Source: Paracoccus sp. MKU1 (GTDB lineage Bacteria; Pseudomonadota; Alphaproteobacteria; Rhodobacterales; Rhodobacteraceae). Taken from it: a DNA stretch of 64,000 nt. The notes beneath the pieces were generated by a model. It searched no databases. It saw nothing but the letters and a program-made list of their open reading frames with translations, and was not told the DNA's origin. The stretch is from assembly GCF_001447385.1 (NCBI RefSeq), contig NZ_LLWQ01000193.1, positions 124,001 to 188,000 of the forward strand, in the 5' to 3' direction. Positions within the stretch are counted from its first letter, which is position 1. Each line of letters opens with the position of its first letter. Shown piece by piece: positions 1-9,473 of the stretch. Made by a program: the position numbers and the translations under genes.

Positions 1-1681
<1,681 letters not shown>

Positions 1682-1791
1682 ATCGGGCCTTCATCGCAAA
1701 GCGGTTTTCCCGGCCAGAACCGGTTTGCCGCCCGGTCTAGCCCCAGCCATGGCGGCTGTCCAGCAATCCCGCATGGCCTGACGCTGTGGCG

Positions 1792-1876
1792 GCTTCTTCC
1801 GTGTGCAAATATCCCGGGGGAGCGCCTCCTGCGCCCCGTCGAGGGGCGCAGGAGGCGGGGGGGCAGAGCCCCCCGA
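1792..1876 (-). repeat. dispersed composite repeat (two hairpins plus GGGTATTTG..GAAGAAG motif), copy 1
   Basis: On the minus strand this reads as a G6C/tct/GC6 hairpin, then a perfect 15-bp inverted repeat (arms 1823-1837 and 1843-1857, 5-base loop), then CCCCCGGGATATTTGCACACGGAAGAAGC ending at 1792. The same order of parts is seen at 39141-39214, and the last motif recurs at 26214-26287, 27743-27765 and 43915-43977. It fills most of the alaS-recA gap. It may act as an RNA 3'-end structure after recA; that function is inference. Confidence 0.7.
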
Positions 1877-1933
1877 ACACAGGAAATGTGCGGGTTCACT
1901 CCGCACACCCTTTCGAACCGTCCCGATCCGGGA

Positions 1934-3004
1934 TTAATCCTCGGCCATCACCTCGTCGCCCTCATCCGAGACGCCGAAATCCAAGCCGTGGCTGGCACGG
2001 ATCTTGTCCTCGATCGCATAGGCGACATCGGGGCGATCGCGCAGATATTGCTTGGCATTCTCGCGGCCCTGACCGATGCGCTCATCGCCATAGGAATACC
2101 ACGAGCCCGATTTCTCGACCACGCCGGCCTTGACGCCCAGATCGATCAATTCGCCGACCTTCGAGATCCCCTCGCCATACATGATGTCGAATTCGACCTG
2201 GCGGAAGGGCGGCGCGACCTTGTTCTTGACCACCTTGACCCGAGTGGTGTTGCCGGTCACTTCATCGCGGTCCTTGACCGAGCCGATGCGACGAATGTCC
2301 AGGCGCACCGAGGCATAGAATTTCAAGGCGTTGCCGCCGGTCGTCGTCTCGGGACTGCCGAATATCACGCCGATCTTCATGCGGATCTGGTTGATGAAGA
2401 TCACCATGCAGTTCGAGCGCCCGATGCTGGCGGTCAGCTTGCGCATCGCCTGGCTCATCAGCCGGGCCTGGCTGCCCATCTGCATGTCGCCCATGTCGCC
2501 CTCGATCTCGGACTTGGGGGTCAGCGCGGCGACCGAATCGACCACCACCAGGCTGACCGCGCCCGAACGCACCAGCGTATCCACGATCTCCAGCGCCTGC
2601 TCGCCGGTGTCGGGCTGGCTGATCAGCAGCTCGTCCAGATTGACGCCCAGCTTCTTGGCATATTGCGGGTCCAGCGCATGTTCGGCATCGACGAAGGCGC
2701 AGACGCCGCCCTTCTTCTGCTCCTCGGCCACGACATGCAGCGTCAGCGTGGTCTTGCCCGAGCTCTCCGGCCCGAAGATCTCGATGATCCGGCCCTTCGG
2801 CAGGCCGCCGATACCCAGCGCGATGTCGAGCCCCAGCGAACCGGTCGACGTGGCCTCGATCTCGGCCACCGGATTGTCGGCGCCCAGTTTCATGATCGAG
2901 CCCTTGCCGAACTGCCGTTCGATCTGGGCCAATGCGCTGTCCAGCGCCTTCTGCTTGTCTGCGGATCGCTTGTCGCTCATGTCGAAAAGTGTTGCCCCTG
3001 CCAT
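1934..3004 (-). CDS. recA: recombinase RecA
   Basis: RecA forms ATP-dependent filaments on single-stranded DNA, drives strand exchange, and triggers LexA self-cleavage in the SOS response. The 356-residue product has the usual family length. Walker A (GPESSGKTT) is near residue 75, Walker B ([10 protein letters not shown]) near 150, and the loop 2 region [21 protein letters not shown] near 205-225, all intact, with an acidic C-terminal tail. Start chosen at ATG 3004 ([18 protein letters not shown]), preceded by a GAGG ribosome site; a second ATG eight codons in is possible. A perfect alphaproteobacterial SOS box sits 63 bases upstream, so LexA control is very likely. It is divergent from the sulfotransferase-like gene. 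Confidence 0.98.
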   Translation of the reverse strand: MAGATLFDMSDKRSADKQKALDSALAQIERQFGKGSIMKLGADNPVAEIEATSTGSLGLDIALGIGGLPKGRIIEIFGPESSGKTTLTLHVVAEEQKKGGVCAFVDAEHALDPQYAKKLGVNLDELLISQPDTGEQALEIVDTLVRSGAVSLVVVDSVAALTPKSEIEGDMGDMQMGSQARLMSQAMRKLTASIGRSNCMVIFINQIRMKIGVIFGSPETTTGGNALKFYASVRLDIRRIGSVKDRDEVTGNTTRVKVVKNKVAPPFRQVEFDIMYGEGISKVGELIDLGVKAGVVEKSGSWYSYGDERIGQGRENAKQYLRDRPDVAYAIEDKIRASHGLDFGVSDEGDEVMAED

Positions 3005-3066
3005 GCGGTCCTCATGCTTATTTCATACCCCGCCATCCGGGGCAATCAGCGCCCGCCCGCCATTTT

Positions 3067-3081
3067 GTTCACGGGTTGTTC
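3067..3081 (+). promoter_or_regulatory. LexA/SOS box of recA
   Basis: The sequence is GTTC, seven bases (acgggtt), GTTC, an exact match to the GTTC-N7-GTTC operator established for LexA in alphaproteobacteria. It lies 63 bases upstream of the recA start and 168 bases upstream of the divergent gene at 3249. On the minus strand a possible -35 (TTGCAT) with an A/T-rich -10 (CAAATA) lies just upstream of it, so LexA would sit at the start of transcription. The promoter assignment is weaker than the operator. Confidence 0.88.
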
Positions 3082-3248
3082 CTATTTGCGCCTCATTGCG
3101 CCGAAATGCAAGTCCTGGTTCGCGAATCGGAAGATGCAGCGCATCTTCCGCCCCCCAGCCTGCCGGGAAAGGGTTAAGAAACGGTTTACAGTCCCGGGGC
3201 GAGTGGCTATCCCGGCGCACACGCCGCAATGGCAGGAAGCTTTCAGAA

Positions 3249-3833
3249 ATGCTGATCTTTTGGGAAAGACGCCTGGTTTTCCTCGCGACGCCGAAAGCCG
3301 GGTCCACGGCGGTCGAAACCGCGCTCGAGGCGCTGGCCAATGTCGCCGTCCAGCGCCCGGCCGAGTTGAAACATGCCGATCTGCGCACCTATCGGCGCCA
3401 TATCGAACCATGGCTGCACTCGGTCACCGGCGAGAAATTCACCACCATCGCCCTGATGCGCGAGCCGATCGGCTGGCTGCGCAGTTGGTATCGCTTTCGC
3501 CTGCGCGACGATGACGAAGATCCCAACCATGCCATGATCGGCCTCAGCTTCGCGGATTTTGCGCAGGCCTATGCCAATCCGCAGGGACCGGACGTCGCGC
3601 GTGTCGGCGCCCAGGCGGATTTCCTGACCGCCGAAACCGATCGCGTCGACTGCATCTTTCGCTACGAGGACATGGATGCCTTCACCCACTTCCTCGAAGA
3701 CCGGCTGGATTGCGCGCTCAGCCTGCCCCGCGTCAACGTGCCTCCCGCCGTCGATGTCAGCCTGACCTCCGAGCAGGAATCCCTGCTGCGCCAGGTCATG
3801 GCGCGGGACTTCGCGCTTTACGATTCGCTCTGA
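3249..3833 (+). CDS. sulfotransferase-like protein
   Basis: A 194-residue cytosolic protein with no signal peptide or membrane segment. The N-terminus MLIFWERRLVFLATPKAGST resembles the 5'-phosphosulfate-binding loop of the PAPS-dependent sulfotransferase family (TPKAGST), and ALMREPIGWLRSWYRFR near residue 75 matches the family's second motif (R-x-P-x-x-x-x-x-S-x-Y). The acceptor substrate cannot be read from the sequence. Start at ATG 3249, with an AGGAA site upstream; the longer open frame that begins inside recA is an antisense artefact. It shares the recA intergenic region, so the SOS box might influence it, though that is only inference. Its end is convergent with cckA. Confidence 0.75.
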   Translation: MLIFWERRLVFLATPKAGSTAVETALEALANVAVQRPAELKHADLRTYRRHIEPWLHSVTGEKFTTIALMREPIGWLRSWYRFRLRDDDEDPNHAMIGLSFADFAQAYANPQGPDVARVGAQADFLTAETDRVDCIFRYEDMDAFTHFLEDRLDCALSLPRVNVPPAVDVSLTSEQESLLRQVMARDFALYDSL

Positions 3834-3860
3834 CCCGGGGCCGGCCAGCCGTCCGGCGCC

Positions 3861-5903
3861 CTAGCGATCACCCTCCAGTTGCCGCGCCACCAGGGCGGTC
3901 AGCTCCGAAAGCGAGAACGGCTTGGCAAGGAAGGCCGCATCCGGCACCGGGGGCCGCCCCTCCGAGAAGATGTCCTCGGCATAGCCCGACATGAAGACCA
4001 CCTTGGTCCCGGGCCGATCACGCAACGCGGTGCGGACCCAGGCCGGCCCGTCCATCCCCGGCATCACCACATCGGTAACAAAGACATCGACCACCAGCCT
4101 CTGGTCGGCCAGCAGCGACAGGGCATCCTCGGCACAGGCCGCCTCGAGCACCTCGAACCCCTGCAACTTCAGCGCGCGGCTGGCAAAAGCACGGACCGGG
4201 GCCTCGTCCTCGACCAGCAGCACGGTCGCCTCGACATCGCGGCGGGCGCGCATCGGCCCGGTCGGCGCCGGACGATGGGCGTCTTCGGCCATGCCGCGGT
4301 CATGCGCCGGGAAAAAGAGCGAAAAGCAGCTGCCTTCGCCCGGCGTGCTGTCGCAAAAGATATAGCCTCCGGTCTGCTTCACGATCCCGTAGGCGGTCGA
4401 GAGGCCCAGGCCCGTGCCCTCGCCGGTGCGCTTGGTGGTGAAGAAGGGCTCGAAGATCTTGGCCAGATCGTCGGGGGCGATGCCGCAGCCCTGGTCGCGG
4501 ACCTGGACCCGGACGTAGTCCCCGGCCGGCAGCGTGGCGCGCCCGTATTCGGCCCGGGTCTCCAGCCGGACATTGTCGGTGCAGATGGCGATGTCGCCGC
4601 CCTCGGGCATGGCATCGCGGGCATTCACCACCAGGTTCATGATGACCTGCTCGAGCTGGCGGCGATCGGCATGGATCATCCGCAACGCAGGATCATGGTC
4701 AAAGGTCAACGCGATCCGCTCCCCCACCAGGCGGTTGAGCAGATGCGTCAGTTCCGAAAGCGTATCGCGCAGGTCGATGATTTGCGGCTTGAGCGTCTGC
4801 TTGCGCGAAAACGCCAGCAATTGCCGCACCAGCGCCGCGGCGCGGTTGGCGTTCTGGCTGATCTGGTCGAGGTCGGCATAATCGGGATCGGCCTTGTCAT
4901 GCCGCAGCATCAGCAGGTCGCAATGTCCGGTGATCGCGGTCAGCAGGTTGTTGAAATCATGAGCGATGCCGCCGGCAAGCTGGCCGATGGCCTGCATCTT
5001 CTGGCTTTGCACGAACTGCGCCTCAAGCGTCTTGAGCGCGCTGGCGTCGGAGAGCACGGCGGTGACATGCTCGTCCCGGCCGCGCGTCAGCGACAATTGC
5101 ACGAAACGGTCTGGCCCTTCGGCCTTGACATGCAGCACCTCGCTGCCGCCGACCGTCCGGCCGGCGCTGACATCGGAAACCCATCCCGACAGGTCACGCC
5201 CAAGCCCATCCAGCAGCGCGGCCAGGTTCTGGCCCAGGGTCGCCCCACCCAGCAGCTCGCAAGCGGCGGTATTAGCGCGAACGATATTGGCGGCCGGGTC
5301 GAGGATCAGCAGCGAGACCGGAAGCAGGTCGAAATCATCCCCTTCGGTCCGAGAGGGCAAGGCGGCAGGCTGGGCCGGAGCTTCCGGCGCGGCGGCCTGC
5401 CAAAGCTGGATGCTCGAGCCTGCCTGCCGTGTCACCAGGTATTCGCCGGCCTCGCCCAGATCGGCACGCATCTTGCCGCGGCGTGCCAGACCGAGGCCCA
5501 GATCGTTCCAGAGCGTCATCGGATCGGCGTGGCGCCGGCTCAGCGCGTCCTGGATATGGCGTCCGACCAGATCGCCGATCCTGTCCAGCCCGACCTGGTT
5601 CTGGGCCAGCACCACCCCGTCCGGGCCGACCGCAAAGGCCGGCCGATCATGGTGCAGGACGGCAGGCAGCATGCGGTCGAGATCGCGCCGCACCGCCAAC
5701 CCGCGCCAGAGATGGCGAGCCGAGATGACCCCACCCAGCAGATACCAGGCGGTTACGGCCGCACCCACGGCCAGCAGGGTGATGCCGCCCGCCGCATCCT
5801 GCGGTCGCAGCGCCAACCAAAGCGCGCCGATCACCGCCGGCAGCGTCAGGAAGGGCAGCACGATCTGTGCCGAACGCAGGGTTTCCGCGCGTTCCGAATT
5901 CAT
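3861..5903 (-). CDS. cckA: hybrid sensor histidine kinase CckA
   Basis: CckA is the membrane kinase/phosphatase that feeds phosphate through ChpT to CtrA, controlling cell-cycle or motility genes in alphaproteobacteria. The product is about 680 residues. Two membrane segments lie in the first 65 residues, followed by a PAS-type sensor region, a dimerisation/phosphoacceptor helix with GQLAGGIAHDFNNLLTAITG (phospho-His near 314), a HATPase domain with N-box NLVVNARDAM and G-boxes (GCGIAPDD, GEGTGLGLS), and a C-terminal receiver with TDVVMPGMDG (phospho-Asp near 610). The AHDFNN motif and domain order are typical of CckA. Start set at ATG 5903 because GAGGGG precedes it; an in-frame ATG at 5936 lacks a ribosome site. 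It is convergent with the sulfotransferase-like gene. Confidence 0.92.
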   Translation of the reverse strand: MNSERAETLRSAQIVLPFLTLPAVIGALWLALRPQDAAGGITLLAVGAAVTAWYLLGGVISARHLWRGLAVRRDLDRMLPAVLHHDRPAFAVGPDGVVLAQNQVGLDRIGDLVGRHIQDALSRRHADPMTLWNDLGLGLARRGKMRADLGEAGEYLVTRQAGSSIQLWQAAAPEAPAQPAALPSRTEGDDFDLLPVSLLILDPAANIVRANTAACELLGGATLGQNLAALLDGLGRDLSGWVSDVSAGRTVGGSEVLHVKAEGPDRFVQLSLTRGRDEHVTAVLSDASALKTLEAQFVQSQKMQAIGQLAGGIAHDFNNLLTAITGHCDLLMLRHDKADPDYADLDQISQNANRAAALVRQLLAFSRKQTLKPQIIDLRDTLSELTHLLNRLVGERIALTFDHDPALRMIHADRRQLEQVIMNLVVNARDAMPEGGDIAICTDNVRLETRAEYGRATLPAGDYVRVQVRDQGCGIAPDDLAKIFEPFFTTKRTGEGTGLGLSTAYGIVKQTGGYIFCDSTPGEGSCFSLFFPAHDRGMAEDAHRPAPTGPMRARRDVEATVLLVEDEAPVRAFASRALKLQGFEVLEAACAEDALSLLADQRLVVDVFVTDVVMPGMDGPAWVRTALRDRPGTKVVFMSGYAEDIFSEGRPPVPDAAFLAKPFSLSELTALVARQLEGDR

Positions 5904-5959
5904 CCGACCCCTCGCCGCCAGCCTTTTCCGCTGCATAGCGCATACGTGCTAACAAAGGG

Positions 5960-7111
5960 TTAACGGCGGTGCATCAGGGCCAGATAAAATCCGTCCGAAG
6001 CCGTAAGCGGCAAAAACCGCCGGGTCAGGATCGGCTCAAATCCCTGATGCCGCGCCAGAAACCCCTGCACCTGCTCGTCGTTTTCAACGGTCAGGACCGA
6101 GCAGGTCATATAGGCCAGATGCCCGTCATCGGCGACGAAGCCCGCCGCCTGATCCAGAATCCGGCGCTGCTGGGCCGCAAGTCGCTCCAGGTCGTCGCGC
6201 GTCAGGCGCCATTTCGCATCCGGGCTGCGCCGCCAGGTTCCGCTGCCCGAGCAAGGCACATCGGCAAGGACAGTATCGAACCGGCCCGCGACCTTGCCGG
6301 GCGCCGCGAGGCGGATGCGCAGCCCGGCCCTTTCGGCGCGCGCCGGCAGATCGGCCATGCGTCCCGCATCGATGTCATGGGCGGTTACCGGCCCGACGCC
6401 CTGCGCGGCAAGCGCCAGCGCCTTGCCGCCGCCTCCGGCGCAGAAATCCAGCAGGCTGCCGCGCGCCGGCAGAGCCGCACAGGCCATCTGCGGCGAAAGA
6501 TCCTGCAATTCGACCAACCCCTCGCGATAGGCGCGGCAGGCGGCCAGGCGCCGGGCGCCCTCGGTAATGCGCAGCGCCGTCGGCAGCTCGGGATGGGGGG
6601 CGGTGGCGATGCCTTCCTCGGCCAGCATGGCGGCAGCGCGGACGGGATCGCTGCGGCGGCGGTTGACCCGCAGCCAGACCGGCGCACGGTCGCGCATGGC
6701 CAGCGCCACCGGATCGGCATCGGGGCCCAGCGCCTCGCGCCAGAGCGGCAAAAGCCAATCCGGTAAGTCCAGCGCCTCGTCCGGCCTGGGCACGCGGCCG
6801 GCCTGACGCTCGGCCTCGGAAAGCCGGGGCGGCGCATGCCCTTCGCCGGTGAACAGGGACGCCGGGTCGATCCCCTCCTCCCGGCACATGCCCAGCAGCA
6901 GCCCGCGCCCGGACAGCGCCCCGCCCAAGGCGGCGCGCGAGCGCAGCCGGCGCAGGGCATCGAACACCAGATCCCGCACTGCCGCCCGGTCTCCGGAACC
7001 GGCAAAGCGGCTGGCCCGCGCCCAGCGGATCAGCGCCGCTTCGGCGGCCTGCCCGTCGAGAATGCGGTCGAGGATGGCGATGGCCGCGTCGGCTCGGGCG
7101 GCGGGCGTCAT
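5960..7111 (-). CDS. RsmB/NOP-family rRNA (cytosine-C5) methyltransferase
   Basis: Predicted SAM-dependent enzyme that makes 5-methylcytosine in ribosomal RNA. It has 383 residues. The N-terminal 130 or so look like the NusB-like RNA-binding domain of RsmB. The Rossmann core contains LLDFCAGGGGKALALA near residue 215 (SAM motif I), ADVPCSGSGTWRRSPDAKW near 282 (motif IV with the product-release cysteine) and YMTCSVLTVEND near 335 (motif VI with the catalytic cysteine). Both catalytic cysteines are present. Alphaproteobacteria often carry more than one RsmB-like gene, so the exact target base (C967 in E. coli RsmB) is not assigned. Its start precedes the transglycosylase-like gene stop by 75 bases on the same strand. 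Confidence 0.88.
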   Translation of the reverse strand: MTPAARADAAIAILDRILDGQAAEAALIRWARASRFAGSGDRAAVRDLVFDALRRLRSRAALGGALSGRGLLLGMCREEGIDPASLFTGEGHAPPRLSEAERQAGRVPRPDEALDLPDWLLPLWREALGPDADPVALAMRDRAPVWLRVNRRRSDPVRAAAMLAEEGIATAPHPELPTALRITEGARRLAACRAYREGLVELQDLSPQMACAALPARGSLLDFCAGGGGKALALAAQGVGPVTAHDIDAGRMADLPARAERAGLRIRLAAPGKVAGRFDTVLADVPCSGSGTWRRSPDAKWRLTRDDLERLAAQQRRILDQAAGFVADDGHLAYMTCSVLTVENDEQVQGFLARHQGFEPILTRRFLPLTASDGFYLALMHRR

Positions 7112-7186
7112 GTCAGGCTGCGTCCCAGGCGCGGCGGATGGCGGATCCCGCCCAGAAAAGGCGCCGGCCGGGCTTTGTCAATCCCG

Positions 7187-7993
7187 TCAGGGTGGGACGG
7201 CCGGCCGCCAGAGCGAGGCGCCGCCCTCTCCGGCCCCGGCCAGGCGCACGCCGATCATCGGCCCGCCGCCCTTCGCCCCCAACGGCGAGCGCCCCGAGGC
7301 CAAGACCGCCAAAGAGCCGGGCCGACCGGTGACCTGACTGCCAAGGGGGGCGCCAAGCAGCATCACCCTGTCCCGCACCCGCTTGCGCTGGCCAGAATCG
7401 ATCGCGGCAAAGCTGTTATAGGTCTCGGGCGAGGCGGTCATGCCGGCAAACCCCCGCTCGCGCAGCATCTGGTGCAGCGTGTCGAAACGAGCCAGGTAAC
7501 GCCGCGCATGGACCGGGGTGCGAGAGTGGAATGCCCCCGCCGCCAGACGCCAATCCCCCATCTCGGCATGAAGCTGGCGCAGGAAGCGGGCGGCATAGCG
7601 GGCGTTTTCCAGCGGATCGAACATCTGCGCGACCGAGGCAAAATGCGCGCCGTGCCAACGATAGTTCAGCTGAAAGCAGCCGATATCGATATTGGTTCGA
7701 CCCAGGGCCACGCGGTCCTCGGCAAAGGCGACGGCGCTGGCGGGATCGTCGAACCAGGTGCCTTCGCCCTCGGCATTGGCACTCCACGCCCAGGGCCGCA
7801 CGAGCCCGTCCAGCCGGCGCCCGGTTTCCGTCAGGGTCAGCGCACCCAGAATCTCGGCGGGAACCCCGTTTTCCTCGGCCGCCTGCTGCGCGGCCCATTC
7901 GCAGACCTCGGCCGAAGGCAGGGCCGGTGCCGGGCCGGGCACCAGAATCAGCGCCAGAAGCAAAAGGCGAAACAGAAAGGGAAAACCGGACAT
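7187..7993 (-). CDS. lytic transglycosylase-like exported protein
   Basis: Probable periplasmic murein lytic enzyme. MSGFPFLFRLLLLALILVPG is a signal peptide with likely cleavage after APALP. The mature part has an SLT-like fold: a glutamate in LGALTLTETGRR near residue 50 as candidate catalytic acid, the family landmark IDIGCFQLNYRWHG near 100, and FDPLENARYAARFLRQL near 125 followed by the AAGAFHSRT motif. The last 80 residues form a low-complexity tail. The product is 268 residues if started at ATG 7993; an ATG four codons upstream (8005) is also open. It lies downstream of the secretion operon's last gene on the same strand, with 145 bases between. Confidence 0.8.
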   Translation of the reverse strand: MSGFPFLFRLLLLALILVPGPAPALPSAEVCEWAAQQAAEENGVPAEILGALTLTETGRRLDGLVRPWAWSANAEGEGTWFDDPASAVAFAEDRVALGRTNIDIGCFQLNYRWHGAHFASVAQMFDPLENARYAARFLRQLHAEMGDWRLAAGAFHSRTPVHARRYLARFDTLHQMLRERGFAGMTASPETYNSFAAIDSGQRKRVRDRVMLLGAPLGSQVTGRPGSLAVLASGRSPLGAKGGGPMIGVRLAGAGEGGASLWRPAVPP

Positions 7994-8138
7994 GGGCGGC
8001 CACACGGAGGATCTGCCGCCAGTTCTAGGGCGAACCCGTTAATATTCGGTGAGCGCGACCCGGACCGGCGCAGGACCCTGCCGGCAAACGCGGGCCGGGC
8101 GGGCAGCCGCAGTCAATCCGGCCGCCCCCCGACCGGCC

Positions 8139-9449
8139 TCAGCGCTCGCGGAAGGCGCGGTTGAACTGGTCGGTCAGCGGCTTGGCGAGATAGGAAATCG
8201 CGGTGCGCTCCTCGGTGGTCACGAAGACCTCGACCGGCATGCCGGGCATCAGCCGCAGCCCGGCCAGCTTGGCGAGCTCTGCCGGGGCGACCTCGATATC
8301 GCCGGCATAGAAGCTTTCCCCGGTGGTGCCGACGCGGGTGGTGGCCGCGGCCAGATAGGTCATCATCCCCTCGAGCTCGGGGGTGGTGCGCTGGTTGAAG
8401 GCGGTGAAGCGCAGCCGCGCGGTTTGGCCCACGGCGATCTGGTCGATGCTGGCGGGGGCGAATTTCACCTCGATCTTCAGCCGGGCTTCCTCGGGGACGA
8501 TGGTGGCCAGCACCTCGGCCGGGGTGATGACGCCGCCGACGGTGTGGATCTTCATCTCGTTCACGATCCCGGATATCGGCGCGCGGATATCGGTGCGGGT
8601 CAGCCGGTCCTCGATCGCCGCCCGGCGGTCCTGCAATTCCGAAATCCGCGTCTCGACCAGGCTCAACTCGCGCTGCGCCTCGGTGCGGGCGGTTTCGTCG
8701 ATGGCGATGACTTGCAGGCGGATCTCGCTGGTGCGGGTCTTGGCGCGGGCGATGGCGGCGTCGATCTCGCCGCGCTCGCCCAGCAGCCGGGTGCGCTCGC
8801 GGCCGATGGCGAAGATGCGCGAGCTTTCGACCAACCGGGCCTCGGTCAGGGTCGAGATGCGCTGATGCTCGGCCTCGACCAGCTCGATCTCCTCCAGCTT
8901 GGCGGCGCGCTGCGCCTCCAGCCCGGCGATCTCCTCGCCGATCTGCTCGATGCCCAGCTCCAGCTGCTGCTTGCGGCTTTCCCGGTTCAGCCGGTTGCCT
9001 TCGAAAAGCCGCGTCTCGCCGGCGATCAGGCTGGCCACCCCCGGCGCGGCGGCAACCAGATCGGCCGGAAAGGCGATCTCGCGCAGGTCGTCGCGCTCGG
9101 CGACCAGCCGCGCCCGCCGTGCCGCCAGCTCGACCAGTTGCGAGCGAATGATCGACAGCTCCGCCCGGGTCTGCGCATCGTCAAGCCGGACCATGACCTG
9201 GCCCGCCTGCACATGGTCGCCCTCGCGGATCTCGATGCTGCTGACGATGCCGCCGTCGCGGTGCTGGATCAGCTTGAGGTTCTGGTCCACCGCCACCTCG
9301 CCCTGGGCGATCACCGCGCCGGTCAGCCGCGCCGTCACCGCCCAGCCGCCGACCCCCAGCACCAGAAGCAGGCCGAGCAGGAAGCCCGCCGCCACGCGCG
9401 GGCCCAGGCTGAACCCGCCGTCATCGCCCTTGCCCCTGTTGGTCCGCAT
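8139..9449 (-). CDS. HlyD-family type I secretion adaptor
   Basis: Membrane-fusion protein that links an inner-membrane ABC exporter to a TolC-type outer-membrane channel. It has 436 residues: a short cytosolic start, one membrane segment near 20-40 (GFLLGLLLVLGVGGWAV), a biotinyl-lipoyl-like half near 50-95 (IEIREGDHVQAGQVMVRLDD), a long alpha-helical coiled hairpin near 95-270, the second lipoyl half and DIRAPISGIVNEMKIHTVGG near 290, and a beta-barrel C-terminus ending in the conserved VFVTTEERTAISYLAKPLTD. Start ATG 9449 follows GGGGGGAGGG. It is the last gene of the peroxidase secretion operon. No TolC homologue is in the window, so a shared channel elsewhere is implied. Confidence 0.93.
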   Translation of the reverse strand: MRTNRGKGDDGGFSLGPRVAAGFLLGLLLVLGVGGWAVTARLTGAVIAQGEVAVDQNLKLIQHRDGGIVSSIEIREGDHVQAGQVMVRLDDAQTRAELSIIRSQLVELAARRARLVAERDDLREIAFPADLVAAAPGVASLIAGETRLFEGNRLNRESRKQQLELGIEQIGEEIAGLEAQRAAKLEEIELVEAEHQRISTLTEARLVESSRIFAIGRERTRLLGERGEIDAAIARAKTRTSEIRLQVIAIDETARTEAQRELSLVETRISELQDRRAAIEDRLTRTDIRAPISGIVNEMKIHTVGGVITPAEVLATIVPEEARLKIEVKFAPASIDQIAVGQTARLRFTAFNQRTTPELEGMMTYLAAATTRVGTTGESFYAGDIEVAPAELAKLAGLRLMPGMPVEVFVTTEERTAISYLAKPLTDQFNRAFRER

Positions 9450-9473
9450 GGTTCGCCCTCCCCCCAGCCTTCG

